Assembly (NCBI RefSeq): GCF_051401765.1 | Contig: NC_135071.1 | Coordinates: 5,496,961 to 5,560,960, forward strand | Length of the DNA stretch: 64,000 bases | Direction: 5' to 3' | Source: Calliopsis andreniformis | Lineage: Eukaryota > Arthropoda > Insecta > Hymenoptera > Andrenidae | Shown: positions 21,284 to 31,979 of the stretch, one piece after another | How the letters are laid out: each line of letters starts with the position of its first letter | How positions within the stretch are numbered: the first letter of the stretch is position 1 | The notes under the pieces: generated by a model | What the model was told of the DNA's origin: nothing | Seen by the model: only the letters and a program-made list of their open reading frames with translations | Databases searched by the model: none | Made by a program: the position numbers and the translations under genes

Positions 21284-21795
21284 TTAGTAATTTGTATTAA
21301 TTTTACAATAGTTTTCGAGCATAGATTCACTCAAGAGTGCAGTGTGCCGGGAGTGAACAGACTCATAGCCCCGCATAAAATCATAGTTCAATTTAGAATT
21401 TAAAAATTCTAAAACAAGATCCGCGTCTGTGTTCTCTTTCTTTTCAGTACTAGCAGCATCATTAGATAACCCGGACCATTTAATATAACGACGACGACCT
21501 GGCATCGATTTAGCATTTCCTCTTTTTTTTTAACACGATTTGGCTCCATTTGGATTTAATATTTTTTTTTTCTTGGTATTCGGCGATTGACCGCAGACTC
21601 TCTTTTACATTGATTTCTTCAATTGCGTAAGTTGCACAGATTATTTCATTTGATTTCGATTTACTGATCTTTGTTACTGATTGCTTTGTATTCTGATTAT
21701 TTTCTGATTTATCAACATGTGCTTGCCTTGAGCACACACGTGGCCGGAGGGGCATTAATGTCGCGAGACATTCTGGAGTTTCCTGAATGTCCTAT
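21284..21795 (-). pseudogene. Unidentified broken open frame
   Basis: Two minus-strand frames join across the A-run at 21530-21540. The upstream part contains TPECLATLMPLRPRVCSRQ and a Lys/Ser/Asn-rich stretch (KQSVTKISKSKSNEI); the downstream part contains MPGRRRYIKWSGLSND and ends with SVHSRHTALLSESML and TAA. I do not recognise the family. The last part is shared at DNA level with the 5' region of the hAT element (7540-7620), which suggests a mobile-element origin. Confidence 0.4.
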
Positions 21796-21799
21796 GGTC

Positions 21800-22701
21800 A
21801 CGCTAGAATATAGAATTTCGGAGAGTGAAATAATCGAACTTTATAAATTCCTATTTTTTATATATTTTTTTCATATTATCGTTCCGAAGATTGTATTATT
21901 TTTCCTTTTTGTTTCTTGCTCAACTGTTTGATACTACGAAACCATCATACAGTGTAAAAACTAAATTTTTATATTGGCTGAAATTTCAAAATATATCTTT
22001 TTGTTATTTTGTTATAAATATCTATATTGAGTTGTTTATTTTATTTTTCCAAATGCAATACTAGTATATGTTTCCACCTCTCTGGGAAAATTAGTCGCGC
22101 GTAGCGGGGCCCGCATGGGACTAGTCACTAGATGATTAATTAATTATCGAAGAAGGATAATCCAAGAAGGATAATTAATTAATATAAATTTAGATATACT
22201 CGTGTATTGTAGCCGTTCTCTTTCAAAAACCGCTCTGTTGTCGCGAAAAACACTACCATTTCGCGCTGTCTCATCATAGTCAATTCATAGACAGAGGAGT
22301 ACCTCGGGCCGGACAAGAGTATACTAATTTATAAAGAAAATCCATCCCGTAACAAAAACTAGTCGGGTGGTTGTGTATGTTGCGACTCCGTTCGTAACAC
22401 TTAAAAGTCTCGTATAATAACCCTAGCAACGAAAACCAACAATCTGTTATACATCAGACCCATTTTGCTTATTTTCAAGGGAAATATAAGCAATAGCAAT
22501 AATTCTTTTTTGTAGATGGAAGTGTAGAATAAATACGTGAATAACTTTGTTTTATTAAATACAATGATGTGTTTTTTTTATATTCCTTCTAATATTGTAG
22601 ATCGTTTTAAATTGCATGCTAACGATCCATCATATAGAATATACATGATATAAAAACATTATCTAAATATAAGTTGCTACATAATTATGCGTATAACTTA
22701 C
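21800..22701. other. Probable MICALL intron or 3' flank, no exon seen
   Basis: After the donor at 22701 (minus strand) I could not find the next MICALL exon. AT-rich sequence with a 49-bp hairpin at 22135-22183 (14-bp arms ATTAATTAATTATC). Confidence 0.35.
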
Positions 22702-22880
22702 CAGCGAAATTTTGATAAAATTGTGAGAGGTAGGTCAAAATTGATAATCGATCTGGCACAGAGCAAGAAGCCATGTCCTCGGCATCCAAAAGTGCAGGGA
22801 TTCCAAGGTGTTGTTCTGCTATTCTAAACGCTAACTCGTTATTGCTATACACATCATTTTTGTGCAAACTGTTGAAATCG
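22702..22880 (-). CDS. MICALL: MICAL-like protein, exon 2 (second half of CH domain)
   Basis: The exon begins after TGATTGCAG (acceptor, minus strand) and ends before GTAAGTTATACG (donor at 22701). It encodes [20 protein letters not shown], then [16 protein letters not shown] and [21 protein letters not shown]. This is the C-terminal half of the type-2 calponin-homology domain of MICAL-like proteins, with the [12 protein letters not shown] signature. MICAL-like proteins link Rab GTPases, endocytic recycling and the actin cytoskeleton. The open frame is intact, and the first codon (split ATC, Ile) joins exactly to exon 1. Later exons (LIM and Rab-binding regions) are not found in this window. 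Confidence 0.88.
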
Positions 22881-23255
22881 CTGCAATCAGACATAAAAAA
22901 ACAAATTACAAACATAGCACGGAACCATATTCTATCTGAACCACAAACATATTCTATCACATACTGCCGAAAAACTTGGAGGCTTATGTGCAAGTGTAAT
23001 TTCTTTTTACTGTTTTGAGATTTCAAAAGTTCATAAAAATTTTCAAGTCAATACTTATTAAACCCTTTATTATATTACACAATTGTTTGTTGAATCTAAT
23101 GGATAGAAATAAAAACTCGAAGGCTAGACTGAGATACCTACAATCATGCTTATCCCATCAATGACCCAAATTGCTGATAAAGAATAATACATGTATAATA
23201 TTCTTGTGACACACCAAAAAAAAAACATGTTGCAGTATTAATAACAATAACTTAC
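22881..23255 (-). other. MICALL intron 1
   Basis: A 375-bp AT-rich intron bounded by GTAAGTTATT (donor) and TGATTGCAG (acceptor) on the minus strand. Confidence 0.8.
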
Positions 23256-23407
23256 ATGAGATCTGGTCGAAAATGGTGAATCATTGCGCAAAAAGCAAGA
23301 CCATCTTTCCATGACGTTGTCATGTTCTGTACATTTACACCAGGATAGCCTTCAGTTATCCGTCGACACCAAAGCTCTAACGCTTTTGTTCCTCGCTTTT
23401 CACCCAT
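23256..23407 (-). CDS. MICALL: MICAL-like protein, exon 1 (start and first half of CH domain)
   Basis: The ATG at 23407 (minus strand, context GGCAATGG) starts a frame giving [20 protein letters not shown], then [20 protein letters not shown] and [10 protein letters not shown]. This is the N-terminal half of a calponin-homology domain (ALELWCRR and SWxDGLAFCAxIHxxRPDLI are the hallmark segments). The exon ends with AT before GTAAGT, and exon 2 supplies C, restoring the conserved Ile-Asp-Phe. Together the two exons give about 111 residues, a nearly complete CH domain at the extreme N-terminus, as in MICAL-like 1/2 and unlike MICALs, which start with a monooxygenase domain. EHBP1 is an alternative but has its CH domain internally. 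Confidence 0.88.
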
Positions 23408-23700
23408 TGCCAATTTTCACTTATTTCTTTCGAGGTTTCTTAACTCTCTTCTGCCTTTACTGCAAACTATTTTTTCTGCAAAGCAGAGCGGGGCTTTCCT
23501 TTTCAACGTGAGCGACAGTTCTGAAAAGAGATTGGAGATACATCATATTCGCAAGCAAACAGGCCTATCTGTAAACGGACATGGAAGTTTAAGCGTCGTA
23601 TTACATTCTATGTATTAACAGAGTAAATACGTTAATTATTCATCCATCTGATACAGTGATACAGTTTCTCAAAATCGTAACAAACGTATTGTAAGAAAAA
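23408..23700 (-). other. Likely MICALL 5' UTR and promoter region
   Basis: The region just upstream of the MICALL start codon. I see no clear TATA box or further coding. A foldback element begins at 23701, so the proximal promoter is confined to about 290 bp unless transcription starts beyond it. Confidence 0.4.
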
Positions 23701-24230
23701 GGGTATTGAAAATTTGTAATTCAATTTAACATGTTCATTACTACTTCTCCTTGCGTGCTCAGTATTAATATACAATACATATTACATATGTAATGTATGT
23801 AATACATATTACATATGTAATGTATGTAATACATATTACATACAGTATGTCCCACGAAATCCTGGACAGTCGATTATTTGCTAACCTATTAAAGATACGA
23901 AAAAAGTTTTTATATGAAATTGAATGGCAAGAGGGGGCTGATTTATTGGCCGTAACAATGTTTTTTTATCATTATTGTTTATAGAGATATGAAAGTTAAG
24001 TTTGGTTTTTTAAATGGGATTATATATATTTTTTTTTATCAATAGATAGTACGTTTCAAGACGAATTCAGCAAACATTAATGTATACACCTTTTTTCAAA
24101 TAGTTTTTAAGATATTACGCGTAAAAGTTTACTGATTTTCGGTGTATGTATGTAATACATATGTAATACTGAGCACGCAAGGAGAAGTAGTAATGAACAT
24201 GTTAAATTGAATTACAAATTTTCAATACCC
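23701..24230. mobile_element. 530-bp foldback element with 67-bp identical arms
   Basis: The arms 23701-23767 and 24164-24230 are perfect reverse complements over 67 bp (outer end GGGTATTGAAAATTTGTAAT). Inside lie two direct copies of an ACATATTACATATGTAATGT unit and a block starting near 23844 (ATGTCCCACGAAATCCTGG) that resembles the GGGTGTCCC block at 37780-38040. No open frame or clear target duplication is visible. Perfect arms suggest recent origin or arm conversion. Confidence 0.75.
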
Positions 24231-24235
24231 CCCAG

Positions 24236-24420
24236 GATCGTTATCTCTCTCTGTCTATTGCCATCTCTACCTCATTACATTTACTTCGCGCTCTTTCTAT
24301 CAATATTGTATAATCGTTTCTTACTTCATATTCTATTTATTATACTACTTATTAAAATGTTTGTACTTTGCCATATATCGTGTATTATAGGTTCAATTTA
24401 AGTAATAGACTACTGGCGGG
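24236..24420. repeat. Repeat related to 40792-40990
   Basis: The sequence from GGATCG through CTCTTTCTATCAATA, TTTGTACTTTGCCATATATC and ATAGGTTCAATT matches in order the segment beginning GTAACGCCCCACGATC at 40793. It may be the start of an LTR or a LINE 5' UTR. Confidence 0.5.
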
Positions 24421-25439
24421 TCACTCTTTAGTTACTTCAATATCAGAGTACTGCGACCAGCATACATTTTATTATGGTACACACACTGTAATCATCCGCA
24501 TAAATGCATTTAGGTACATGTAAAATCAGGATCTCCTTTATAAACCACTTGGAAATTAAATTCAATACAATGGCAAACCGTTTACCTGGTTTTGCCGTTT
24601 AAACACAAAATATAAGATAAGTTATTTTTCCGTATCATTTTCCTATCCTTCCTATAAGAAAATTTGATCCATATTTTTTTCCTTCGGAATATTTCAACGA
24701 ATATCTGTTTATTTTTTTGATTTTGTTTCATAACAATATTTTGAAAGGTAGCAAGGCAAACTGAAATAATAAATAAGAGGGTTTATCTAGCAATAATACA
24801 AGAATAAATGTACGGTCACTGCATGTGCAGCGTGATAAAAAGCAAGGCTCGGTCGCAAGACGCAGACATCGAAATGGTTAAAGGGATTCGAATACAATTG
24901 ATGTATTTAACCCCCGATGCAGCAACGAATTAGTCTCTGCCAGACATTCGTTGACCAAATGTTTAAGGGCAAAAGAGTTTCCCCAATTCGCTTTTTAACA
25001 ATGGGCAATTCCATATTTCATCCATCCGAATGCATCGAAAGGACTTCCATGGTAAACGTGACGCAACCCTTGCGGCCTTCAGTCCCGGGTACCGATGGCT
25101 CCTTCGAACTTGCAGGACAATAGCTGTGATCATAAACGGCCACATCTGCGAGACACCCGTTGCAGTCTCCTACACTAATTCGATATGCCTCTGCTTTTCC
25201 CCATGAATTTGCTTGTGACTTTTTCGACCCGATGAAGAGACTACCACCTCCACTAAAAATAGTAACCGAGGAAGATCCAACCTCGTTAGTGTCAACTAAC
25301 AAATCAAATTCGAGTATTTCGACGAAGCTACACCCCCAGACGTCTCGCTGGAAGGATGCGAGGACATGGGGAAAGAGACTTCATCGTCAGTATTGATCAT
25401 AGTTTCGTCGCCGAACTGTGTAATTGTTTTTATTTACGG
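24421..25439. other. No certain gene; GC rises after 24.9 kb
   Basis: Overlapping open frames on both strands (for example 25018-25302 on the minus strand, with a GGGSLFIGSKK stretch) are longer than expected in this AT-rich DNA, but I recognise no family. It may be upstream regulatory or 5' UTR sequence of the candidate gene starting at 25712. Confidence 0.3.
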
Positions 25440-25559
25440 AATGACGCGATATTACGGAAGCCGCGTCGCAGAACGTTTCAAAATAATCCACGATCGCGGG
25501 GTTTTTAATTCGGTGCGTTCCGCGATTGTAGGTCGTTAAAAGGTCAAGTGCTTGTTTGG

Positions 25560-25746
25560 TAAAGTGATCAGTGTTAGTGACCGCGAAGTGTCATAAATGC
25601 AAGGTGGCTTCGTGCGGTATAGTATACCTACGATCAGCAGACCCTGTGCTGTAACTCTACCGGGCATCATCCCCCAACGACCGGGATCAGCACAGTGACT
25701 CAGTGGAGCAAATGTTCAAGCAATATGTGAATTCCTCTCCGAATGG
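25560..25746 (+). promoter_or_regulatory. Possible transcription start / 5' UTR
   Basis: GATCAGTGTTAG near 25568 contains TCAGT, the arthropod initiator core. The interval up to 25711 is GC-richer than the surroundings and has an in-frame stop at 25652-25654 before the candidate ATG. No TATA box is obvious. Confidence 0.25.
25712..25746 (+). CDS. Candidate first coding exon
   Basis: An ATG in good insect context (GCAAATG) is preceded by an in-frame stop at 25652 with no intervening ATG, and is followed by eleven codons plus two bases (MFKQYVNSSPN, then GG) ending at a consensus donor GTAAGTTTTAC. This is the usual form of a short first coding exon. I do not recognise the gene and could not find the next exon, which may lie beyond later insertions. 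Confidence 0.35.
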
Positions 25747-27169
25747 GTAAGTTTTACTCTTACTTTCGAATGAGGGAGTCATATTATTAACCTCAATTTA
25801 TTTAAACATCTTTTTCTTTGGTCCGTAATAATTAAAAAATAGAAATCGGTGTTTCCGTAGTGTTTACCGATTACAGCAACTAATACGTCCAATTTTCGTT
25901 TATTCCTTATGAAATAAGTATTTCTGTATAAGTTTTAATATTTCGATACACAGTAAAATAATGTACAATCATATCGATACAATTCGTAAAGTAGCAGGAT
26001 AGCCGGTAAAATCGCAGACTTTTGCAAAATCTTATAACAGGCTAATTAAGGGAAATGAGACGAGTTTTGCTAGTAAATTGTCAAGAAACTAAGCTGTATA
26101 GAGTCTTGGCAATAATGTGACTTTATTCAAGTATAATATTAGTGACGTAAGTTATGTTTTTTGGTTGTAGAACTAAACATTTTGTTTGTTTAAGTTTCAT
26201 CTACTGCAATTGTACAGGCAACATAAGAGTGTTGTGGTGACGCGTTAGACGATGGAAAAGCGATTTTCTCGGCGAGCTGGCAACGTCGTTTTGACTCGTA
26301 GGCTCTAGCGCAGGCCATGCAATAAACCGCGTGGGTCATGGGGTTTTTCCTCCGTCGCCACGTCACTCTACGAATAGAAAATTCGAGGTCCCAAGTTTTG
26401 GGCATTGCTAATGAAAAGGCAGATTGCTACGAAGCGTCTCTTGAGACGGTCGTTTTAGCTGTGACTCGCTTGCCTTTCAACATCAAACAAAATAAAGTAT
26501 TTTGTGCCTAATCTGTGTCGATTATTCCTCGCATAGATCACCTCAGTGTAAAGCAAAACCCTCATGGGGAAAACAAAACAGAAAAAGGTCTTAAAATTTT
26601 GTATGCGTGTTTGTTTCTCTAAAGAACTACATCAGCAATCTAGAGAACGAAACACGTAATATAATTAAACGATAAAATGAGCTTACCTGGAAGTGAATTT
26701 CGATCGTGATTATACAAAGTGTCTCCTTCGAAGAGATTAGAGTCCCACCCATAGATCTTATTTTGTCGATAATTGTATATCTATATATTTAGTCTTTTCT
26801 TTTTGGAAGAAGGAGAAAGAAATCTTCCTCCGTTTTTCGCCTTCGGAGGAAAACAATTTTAAGATCATTAGTACTCCAAAGTATGAAGTTAAGATGGAGG
26901 TTGGCGGGAAGGTAGCGTCCCTGATTTTCAATTGTTTACACTCTGAATGTTGTGACATCTATACACAAAGAGCGGAGCTACATCGGTAGTCTCTTCGAAG
27001 GGGGCAGTTTATATAATAACGATCGATTTTCACTTCTAGGTAAGCTCGTTTGATCGTTTAATTATAGTCGTAAAGCACATTAGATATCGCTGATTATTTA
27101 TATTAAGAGTCAGGTTCGAAAAGTTGTAAACAAATGTATCCTCTTTTCTAATAGGTGATCTTCGGGCAT
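25747..27169. other. No gene recognised (possible intron)
   Basis: AT-rich sequence with some GC-richer patches (26220-26480), short open frames and an AATAAA at about 26490. No exon with clear homology. Confidence 0.35.
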
Positions 27170-27269
27170 GTCGACGAAGCGAGTAAGAATCTTTGTAAAG
27201 AGCTTGTTGCATCCTACACTGATTGTATTTATATCGTCGATGAAAACGCTTGAGAGGACCAACACCGTG

Positions 27270-29740
27270 AAGATGAAGATTCGTTGTACGACAGATACAC
27301 TGATACATTATAATCCATATCGAATGGCTGAATTTGAACGCGAAATTGTACGAAAGATAATAAAGGAGCTGATGGATAACGGTATTGTTCGGGAATCGAA
27401 ATCTTCATATGCAAGTCCGATTACTTTAATAAAGAAAAAAACAGGTGACTATCGGTTGTGTGTGAACTACCGGCGGTTGAATGCAATCACCATTAGGGAT
27501 CGTTGCCTACTGCCGTTAATTGAAGATCAACTTAATCTCATTAGAGATAACCGTGTTCATGACACCCGACGGTCATTATGAATTTTTGAGAATGCTCTTT
27601 GGGTTAACCAACGCACCTGCCGAGTTGCAGCGGTTTGTTAATGAGATGTTGAGCTCGTTGAGAAAGAAGGAGGCATTACCGTATATCGATTACATAATTA
27701 TATCGCCACCTACTACTGCGGAAGCACTATGACGACTTAAGCTTGTTTTGGACAAATTGTGGGAGCATAAAATAACCTGACAAAATGCAATCTGACAAAA
27801 TGCACATTTCTCATGACTAGCACAGATTATCTTGTGTTGGAGATAAGTACCGGGGGTGTCAAACTAGGTCCCAGAAAAACAGCAGCTATTCTAACAATGC
27901 CCAACCCGTCTACTGTAAAGGAAGTTCGGCAGTTCCTTGGATTATCGGGATACTTCAGGAAATTTATTAAAGAGTATACAACTATAGTAACGCCATTAAC
28001 AACCCTAACAAGGAAAACACACCCTTCACTTGGAATGAGAAACAAAAGAATGCGGTAGTGAAAATAAAGGAAGCTCTTACTACGCGACCGATATTAGCTT
28101 TATTCAATAGCACGATTCGAACCGAATTGCATACCGATGTTCCAGTTCCCTTCGTTTGGGCGCTATTTTATTTTAATTTACTGCGGAAGGTAAACAGCAG
28201 GTAGTGATCTATTATAGCAAACAGACTACCTACGACCAGCGAAAGTATTACTCTTATGAGCCAGAGACAATGGCTATGGTATTGACTTCACGACACTTTT
28301 GTGTATACCTACTCGGGCAAAAGGTCACTGTTGTCACGGACTGTAATGTACTACGCACTACGTTCAGAAAAAAAGATTTGATACCACGCATCAGGCGATG
28401 GTTATTAGAGGCACAAGACTTCTCCTTTAATACTGAGTATCGAGCGGAAACGAAAATGCAGCATGTCGAAGCACTTAGTAGGAATCCAGTGCAAAAAGCG
28501 GAGCTCTATCCGGTGGATGTCACGGAAGTGGACTGGATACTTTCTGCACGGTTGCAAGATGAGCAGTTGAGCCGGGTTCGTGAAGTATTGCTGGAGGGAG
28601 TTCGTAATGAAGATACAAAGCGGTATTTTGCCGAGTACATGATGAAAAATGATAAAGTATATACACGATTAGAAAATGGCCGAACAGCGTGGATTGTGCC
28701 ACGAGCCGCTCGATTCCAGATTTGCCGCCTATGTCATGCCGATGCAGGGCATTTGGGTCTGGAAAAAACGTTATGGAGAATTCGGGAAAATTATTGGTTT
28801 GCTGGAATGTCTTCCTTCGTCAAAAAATACATTGACTCTTGCCTGAACTGTATATATTACAAGTGAAAGTCTGGGAAGAAGCAAGCTAAATTGCACCCAA
28901 TTGAGAAAACACCGATGGCCCTTTATACTATTCATCTGGATCATGTGGGTCCTTTTGAGACGAGTGCACGGAAAAATAAATACTTGTTAGTTATTGTGGA
29001 CGCATATACGAAATTCACGATCATTGAACTGGTGCGAGGTACGTACTAAAGCGAAACGAACGGTGAAGATTTTACTGAGTGTGATTCACTTCCTCGAAGT
29101 ACTGTCCCGTATTATTAGCGATCGAGGTACCGTTCTTACAGCGAGAACGTTCAAGGCATTTTGTACAACATATGGCATACGGCATATTTTGAATGGAGTT
29201 GCAACACCTTGCGCCAATGGTCAATGTGAACGTTATAATAGAACCATTCATTAGCTACAACAACGGTTGGAAAGGAAGCGGATAAATGGGATATCTATGT
29301 CAAAGAAATTCAAAGTGCGATGAATATCACTCACAATAAGAGTATTAGAGCAACACCAGCAGAAGCATTGATGGGTTGAAATTCGAAGATAACAGTGGAG
29401 GCACAAATTTTGCAAGAGGTGCAGACAGAAATACAACGGCTTGATTTGTCTGAATTACGAGATCGGATCACTGACCACATCACGAAAAACCAACGACAAC
29501 AAAAGAAACGCTATGATAAAACTCGGCGCGAAGCAACGCAGTAAAAGGAGGGAGACCTGGTCATGGTGGAAACTACTACTGAACGAGCAACAGGAGAAAG
29601 TAGAAAGCTTTGGCCAAAATTTAAGGGACCATTCAAAATTTGTAGGGTACTTCAAAACGATCATTAGAAGGTTGAGGATTTACGGCACGGGGATAAACGA
29701 GCCAAGACGGTTGTCGCAATCGAACGGTTAAAACCATGGA
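27270..29740 (+). pseudogene. Gypsy pol pseudogene: RT, RNase H, integrase
   Basis: RT starts with FEREIVRKIIKELMDNGIV, SSYASPITLIKKK and YRLCVNYRRLNAITIRD. A deletion and frame change near 27545 remove the first catalytic part. FGLTNAPAELQRF follows, and the active site reads YIDY instead of YxDD, so the second Asp is lost. The connection (VKEVRQFLGLSGYFRKFI) and RNase H (VIYYSKQTTYDQRKYYSYEP; VTDCNVLRTTF) lead to RRWLLEAQDFSF and HVEALSRNPV. The integrase zinc domain (HADAGHLGLEKT, then CLNC) and the core (HLDHVGPF; IISDRGTVLTA; NGQCERYNRTIH) keep D, D and E, but in different frames. Several stops confirm it is dead. Confidence 0.85.
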
Positions 29741-29745
29741 TTGCA
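27270..29745 (+). mobile_element. Gypsy-type pol relic without LTRs
   Basis: RT, RNase H and integrase follow in Gypsy order, all damaged. No LTR, primer site or protease is visible on the left; a Gag-like segment follows on the right instead of preceding. Details are in the pseudogene entry. Confidence 0.75.
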
Positions 29746-29948
29746 GCGGTCCAGTAAGATTGTTCATGTATTTCACAATACAATTTGGAATTAGTTATAG
29801 GTCGTCATGATTGTGTGATTGTATTGTGCCGTCATGCCGGAGGTGATGTTTAGCCATTAACGGATAATGATGAGTTCCATATCACAGTAACTAATGAGGG
29901 TTATCAACGTTGTATATGTGATTGTACTGTGTCATCGGGTCGGTAACA

Positions 29949-30660
29949 ATGTCCAGCCGCTACCGAACAAATAAACCATCACTTCAACCTGCAGTTATTC
30001 AAAATTGTCACATTATGCCCGATCTTTCCAAAACTATTTCCGATTTTAATGGCGAGGAAGGAGAGATTAAGGCCAAGGAGTGGCTGAATAAAATAAAGGG
30101 CATGCAAACCTCACATCGATGGTCCGATAGTTTTGCCTTGGAAACTGCGCAATTGCATTTAAAAGATGGAGCTCTATATTAGTACTTCATAAGAGCGTCC
30201 GAAGTCGATCCGTAAGAACGATTGCAACGTGTATTCAAGACTGTCTTTTTCGTGCAGGAAGGTATGACCGATTGTTAGAAGAAAATGTCTAAGAGGACCC
30301 AAAGGAAGAACGAATTCCATAAGTTATACCTCCATAAAAAGGTGAAATTGTGCCGCAAATTAGGACTAGTAGACCTACAAAACTTACAAGAACAGATTCT
30401 GGTGAGACTTTGATCGAAGGACTTGTGTGCATCGATATCGGCATGTGACCATCTGAGCAAATATGACTTTCTTCGTGACTTATTAGATCAAGAACAGTTA
30501 CAGCGGCAGCGGTTTGAAGCGAATTAAAGTTGTGAAAGGCAATGACGTCCTGCGAAGTAAGTATGTGTCTAATAGACATACACAATACGATTCGACGAAT
30601 AGAGTGTTGCAGAGACAAGAGGTGACACCTCAGGCCGGGAATTTTGTATCAAAACAAAAT
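29949..30660 (+). pseudogene. Gag-like relic downstream of pol
   Basis: The ATG at 29949 opens a frame with MPDLSKTISDFNGEEGEIKA, KEWLNKIKGMQTSHRWSD and LETAQLHLKDGALY followed by TAG. This has the Gypsy capsid pattern (ISDFxGE, WL..I, LE.A...L.GAA..W). Damaged frames continue (QRKNEFHKLYLHKKVKLCRK; LLDQEQLQRQRFEAN) to about 30660. A Gag normally precedes pol; here it follows only about 200 bp after the end of integrase, without a recognisable LTR between. Confidence 0.65.
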
Positions 30661-30762
30661 ACTTAAATAACAAAATACCTGTCTTTCGACTGTCCTAAAC
30701 TTATAAGGAACAACGGTGCTTGTTCTTTACCGTTTTTTATCCGAGGCTCCCTTTCCAAGGTA

Positions 30763-31341
30763 TACAGTAATGTTACGGACGAGAGCCGTTTCCTCTACAC
30801 GGACGAGAGCTGTGGTTTATCCCCACTACCTCGTTTGATACGTGCAGCCGAGAAACCAGTTCTTGGAACCATCGCGTTCGAGCTCAACGCCCGAGAACAA
30901 GGACGTCATAAAAAACAACGATAGCATTAGGGATTTAAACAGGAAAAATTGAAGTTTCTTATTCGCAAACGGATTTTCACGCAAGTAACACCAATCGATT
31001 CCTTGTGCTCTCCCGATTAAAATGATGTCAAACACGACATGATTCCGATTATTTTTAACAAAGATACATAAAACTTGGTTTGTAGAACGAAAGGTCATGC
31101 TCATCGCGTTATGTAAACAGACTCGGGCGCGACTCTCGTCCGTGAGTGGTAGTCGATTTTAAGCACGACCAGTCCCGAGCGCTGCTCTGGTCCGTGAATG
31201 GTAGTCGATTCGACAAGCGCGGCTCTCGTCGTAGGGCTAGCTCCCTATTATTCCCTCATATTTTTGTGTTTAATTATTTAATGACTGAAATTATTAAGAA
31301 AATGAAAGCGTAACACAAAAAGTATATAAGTTCCGTTTTAA
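30763..31341. repeat. Repeat D (GACGAGAG family)
   Basis: The reverse complement of repeat C (19813-20392). It begins TACAGTAATGTTACGGACG and carries GACGAGAG motifs at 30777, 30798, 31130 and 31222. The match with C ends at TTAA (31338-31341), the position where C is interrupted by the TTAA element. Confidence 0.7.
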
Positions 31342-31524
31342 ATGTTTAGAAATTTTTATTTTTTTATTTTCAATATCTTCTTTCCGACATCGATTAAATA
31401 TAATATACATAAATTCTGTTAGCCAAATCTTCATTTACTATCATTTTTAGCTCGTAAAGAACTGATAGAAAAGTAACTTTGACGATTCTCCGTAACCGTC
31501 GCAGGGTTCCAACCTTTATTATTT

Positions 31525-31867
31525 AAATATCTTAATTATAAATAATAGGGATCATGTCGTATTTGATATCATTTTTATCGGGAGAGCACAAGGAATCGAT
31601 TGGTGTTACTTGCGTGAAAATCTGTTTGCAAATAAGGAACTTCAATTTTTCCTATTAAATCCCTAATGCTATCCTTGTCTTTTTTGACGTCATTGATTTC
31701 GGGCATCAAGCTCGAGCATCGATGGTCGAGCGAGACCCTTTTTTTTGCTTCTCCGGTTGTGTACCAATTATCTCGGCGACCGAGAACAAAGGAAGCCGAA
31801 TCGACTACCAGTCGCGGACGAGAGTCGCGACCAGACCTGAGAGCGGCTCTCGTCCGCAACATTGCTG
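31525..31867. repeat. Repeat E (GACGAGAG family), truncated A-type
   Basis: It shares the core and right end of repeat A (GCATCAAGCTCGAGC, then ACCAGTCGCGGACGAGAG, ending CATTGCTG-TA) but lacks A's left part and mini-palindrome. Confidence 0.65.
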
Positions 31868-31979
31868 TATTATTGTAATCGACACACTAAAGATCGGTAT
31901 TGTTTGAATACTCTATTTTTAGAATGAGTGCGAAGTACCTCAAATGTTATGAGGCTGTGTTTTTGGTTACCCATTCGAA

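Noticed and set aside
23785..23845. Microsatellite at ACATATTACATATGTAATGT
   Set aside because: Only two to three units, lying inside the foldback element; treated as part of it.
25018..25302. 94-codon minus-strand frame with a GGGSLFIG stretch
   Set aside because: It competes with plus-strand frames in the same GC-richer region and has no known domain; mentioned only in the region note.
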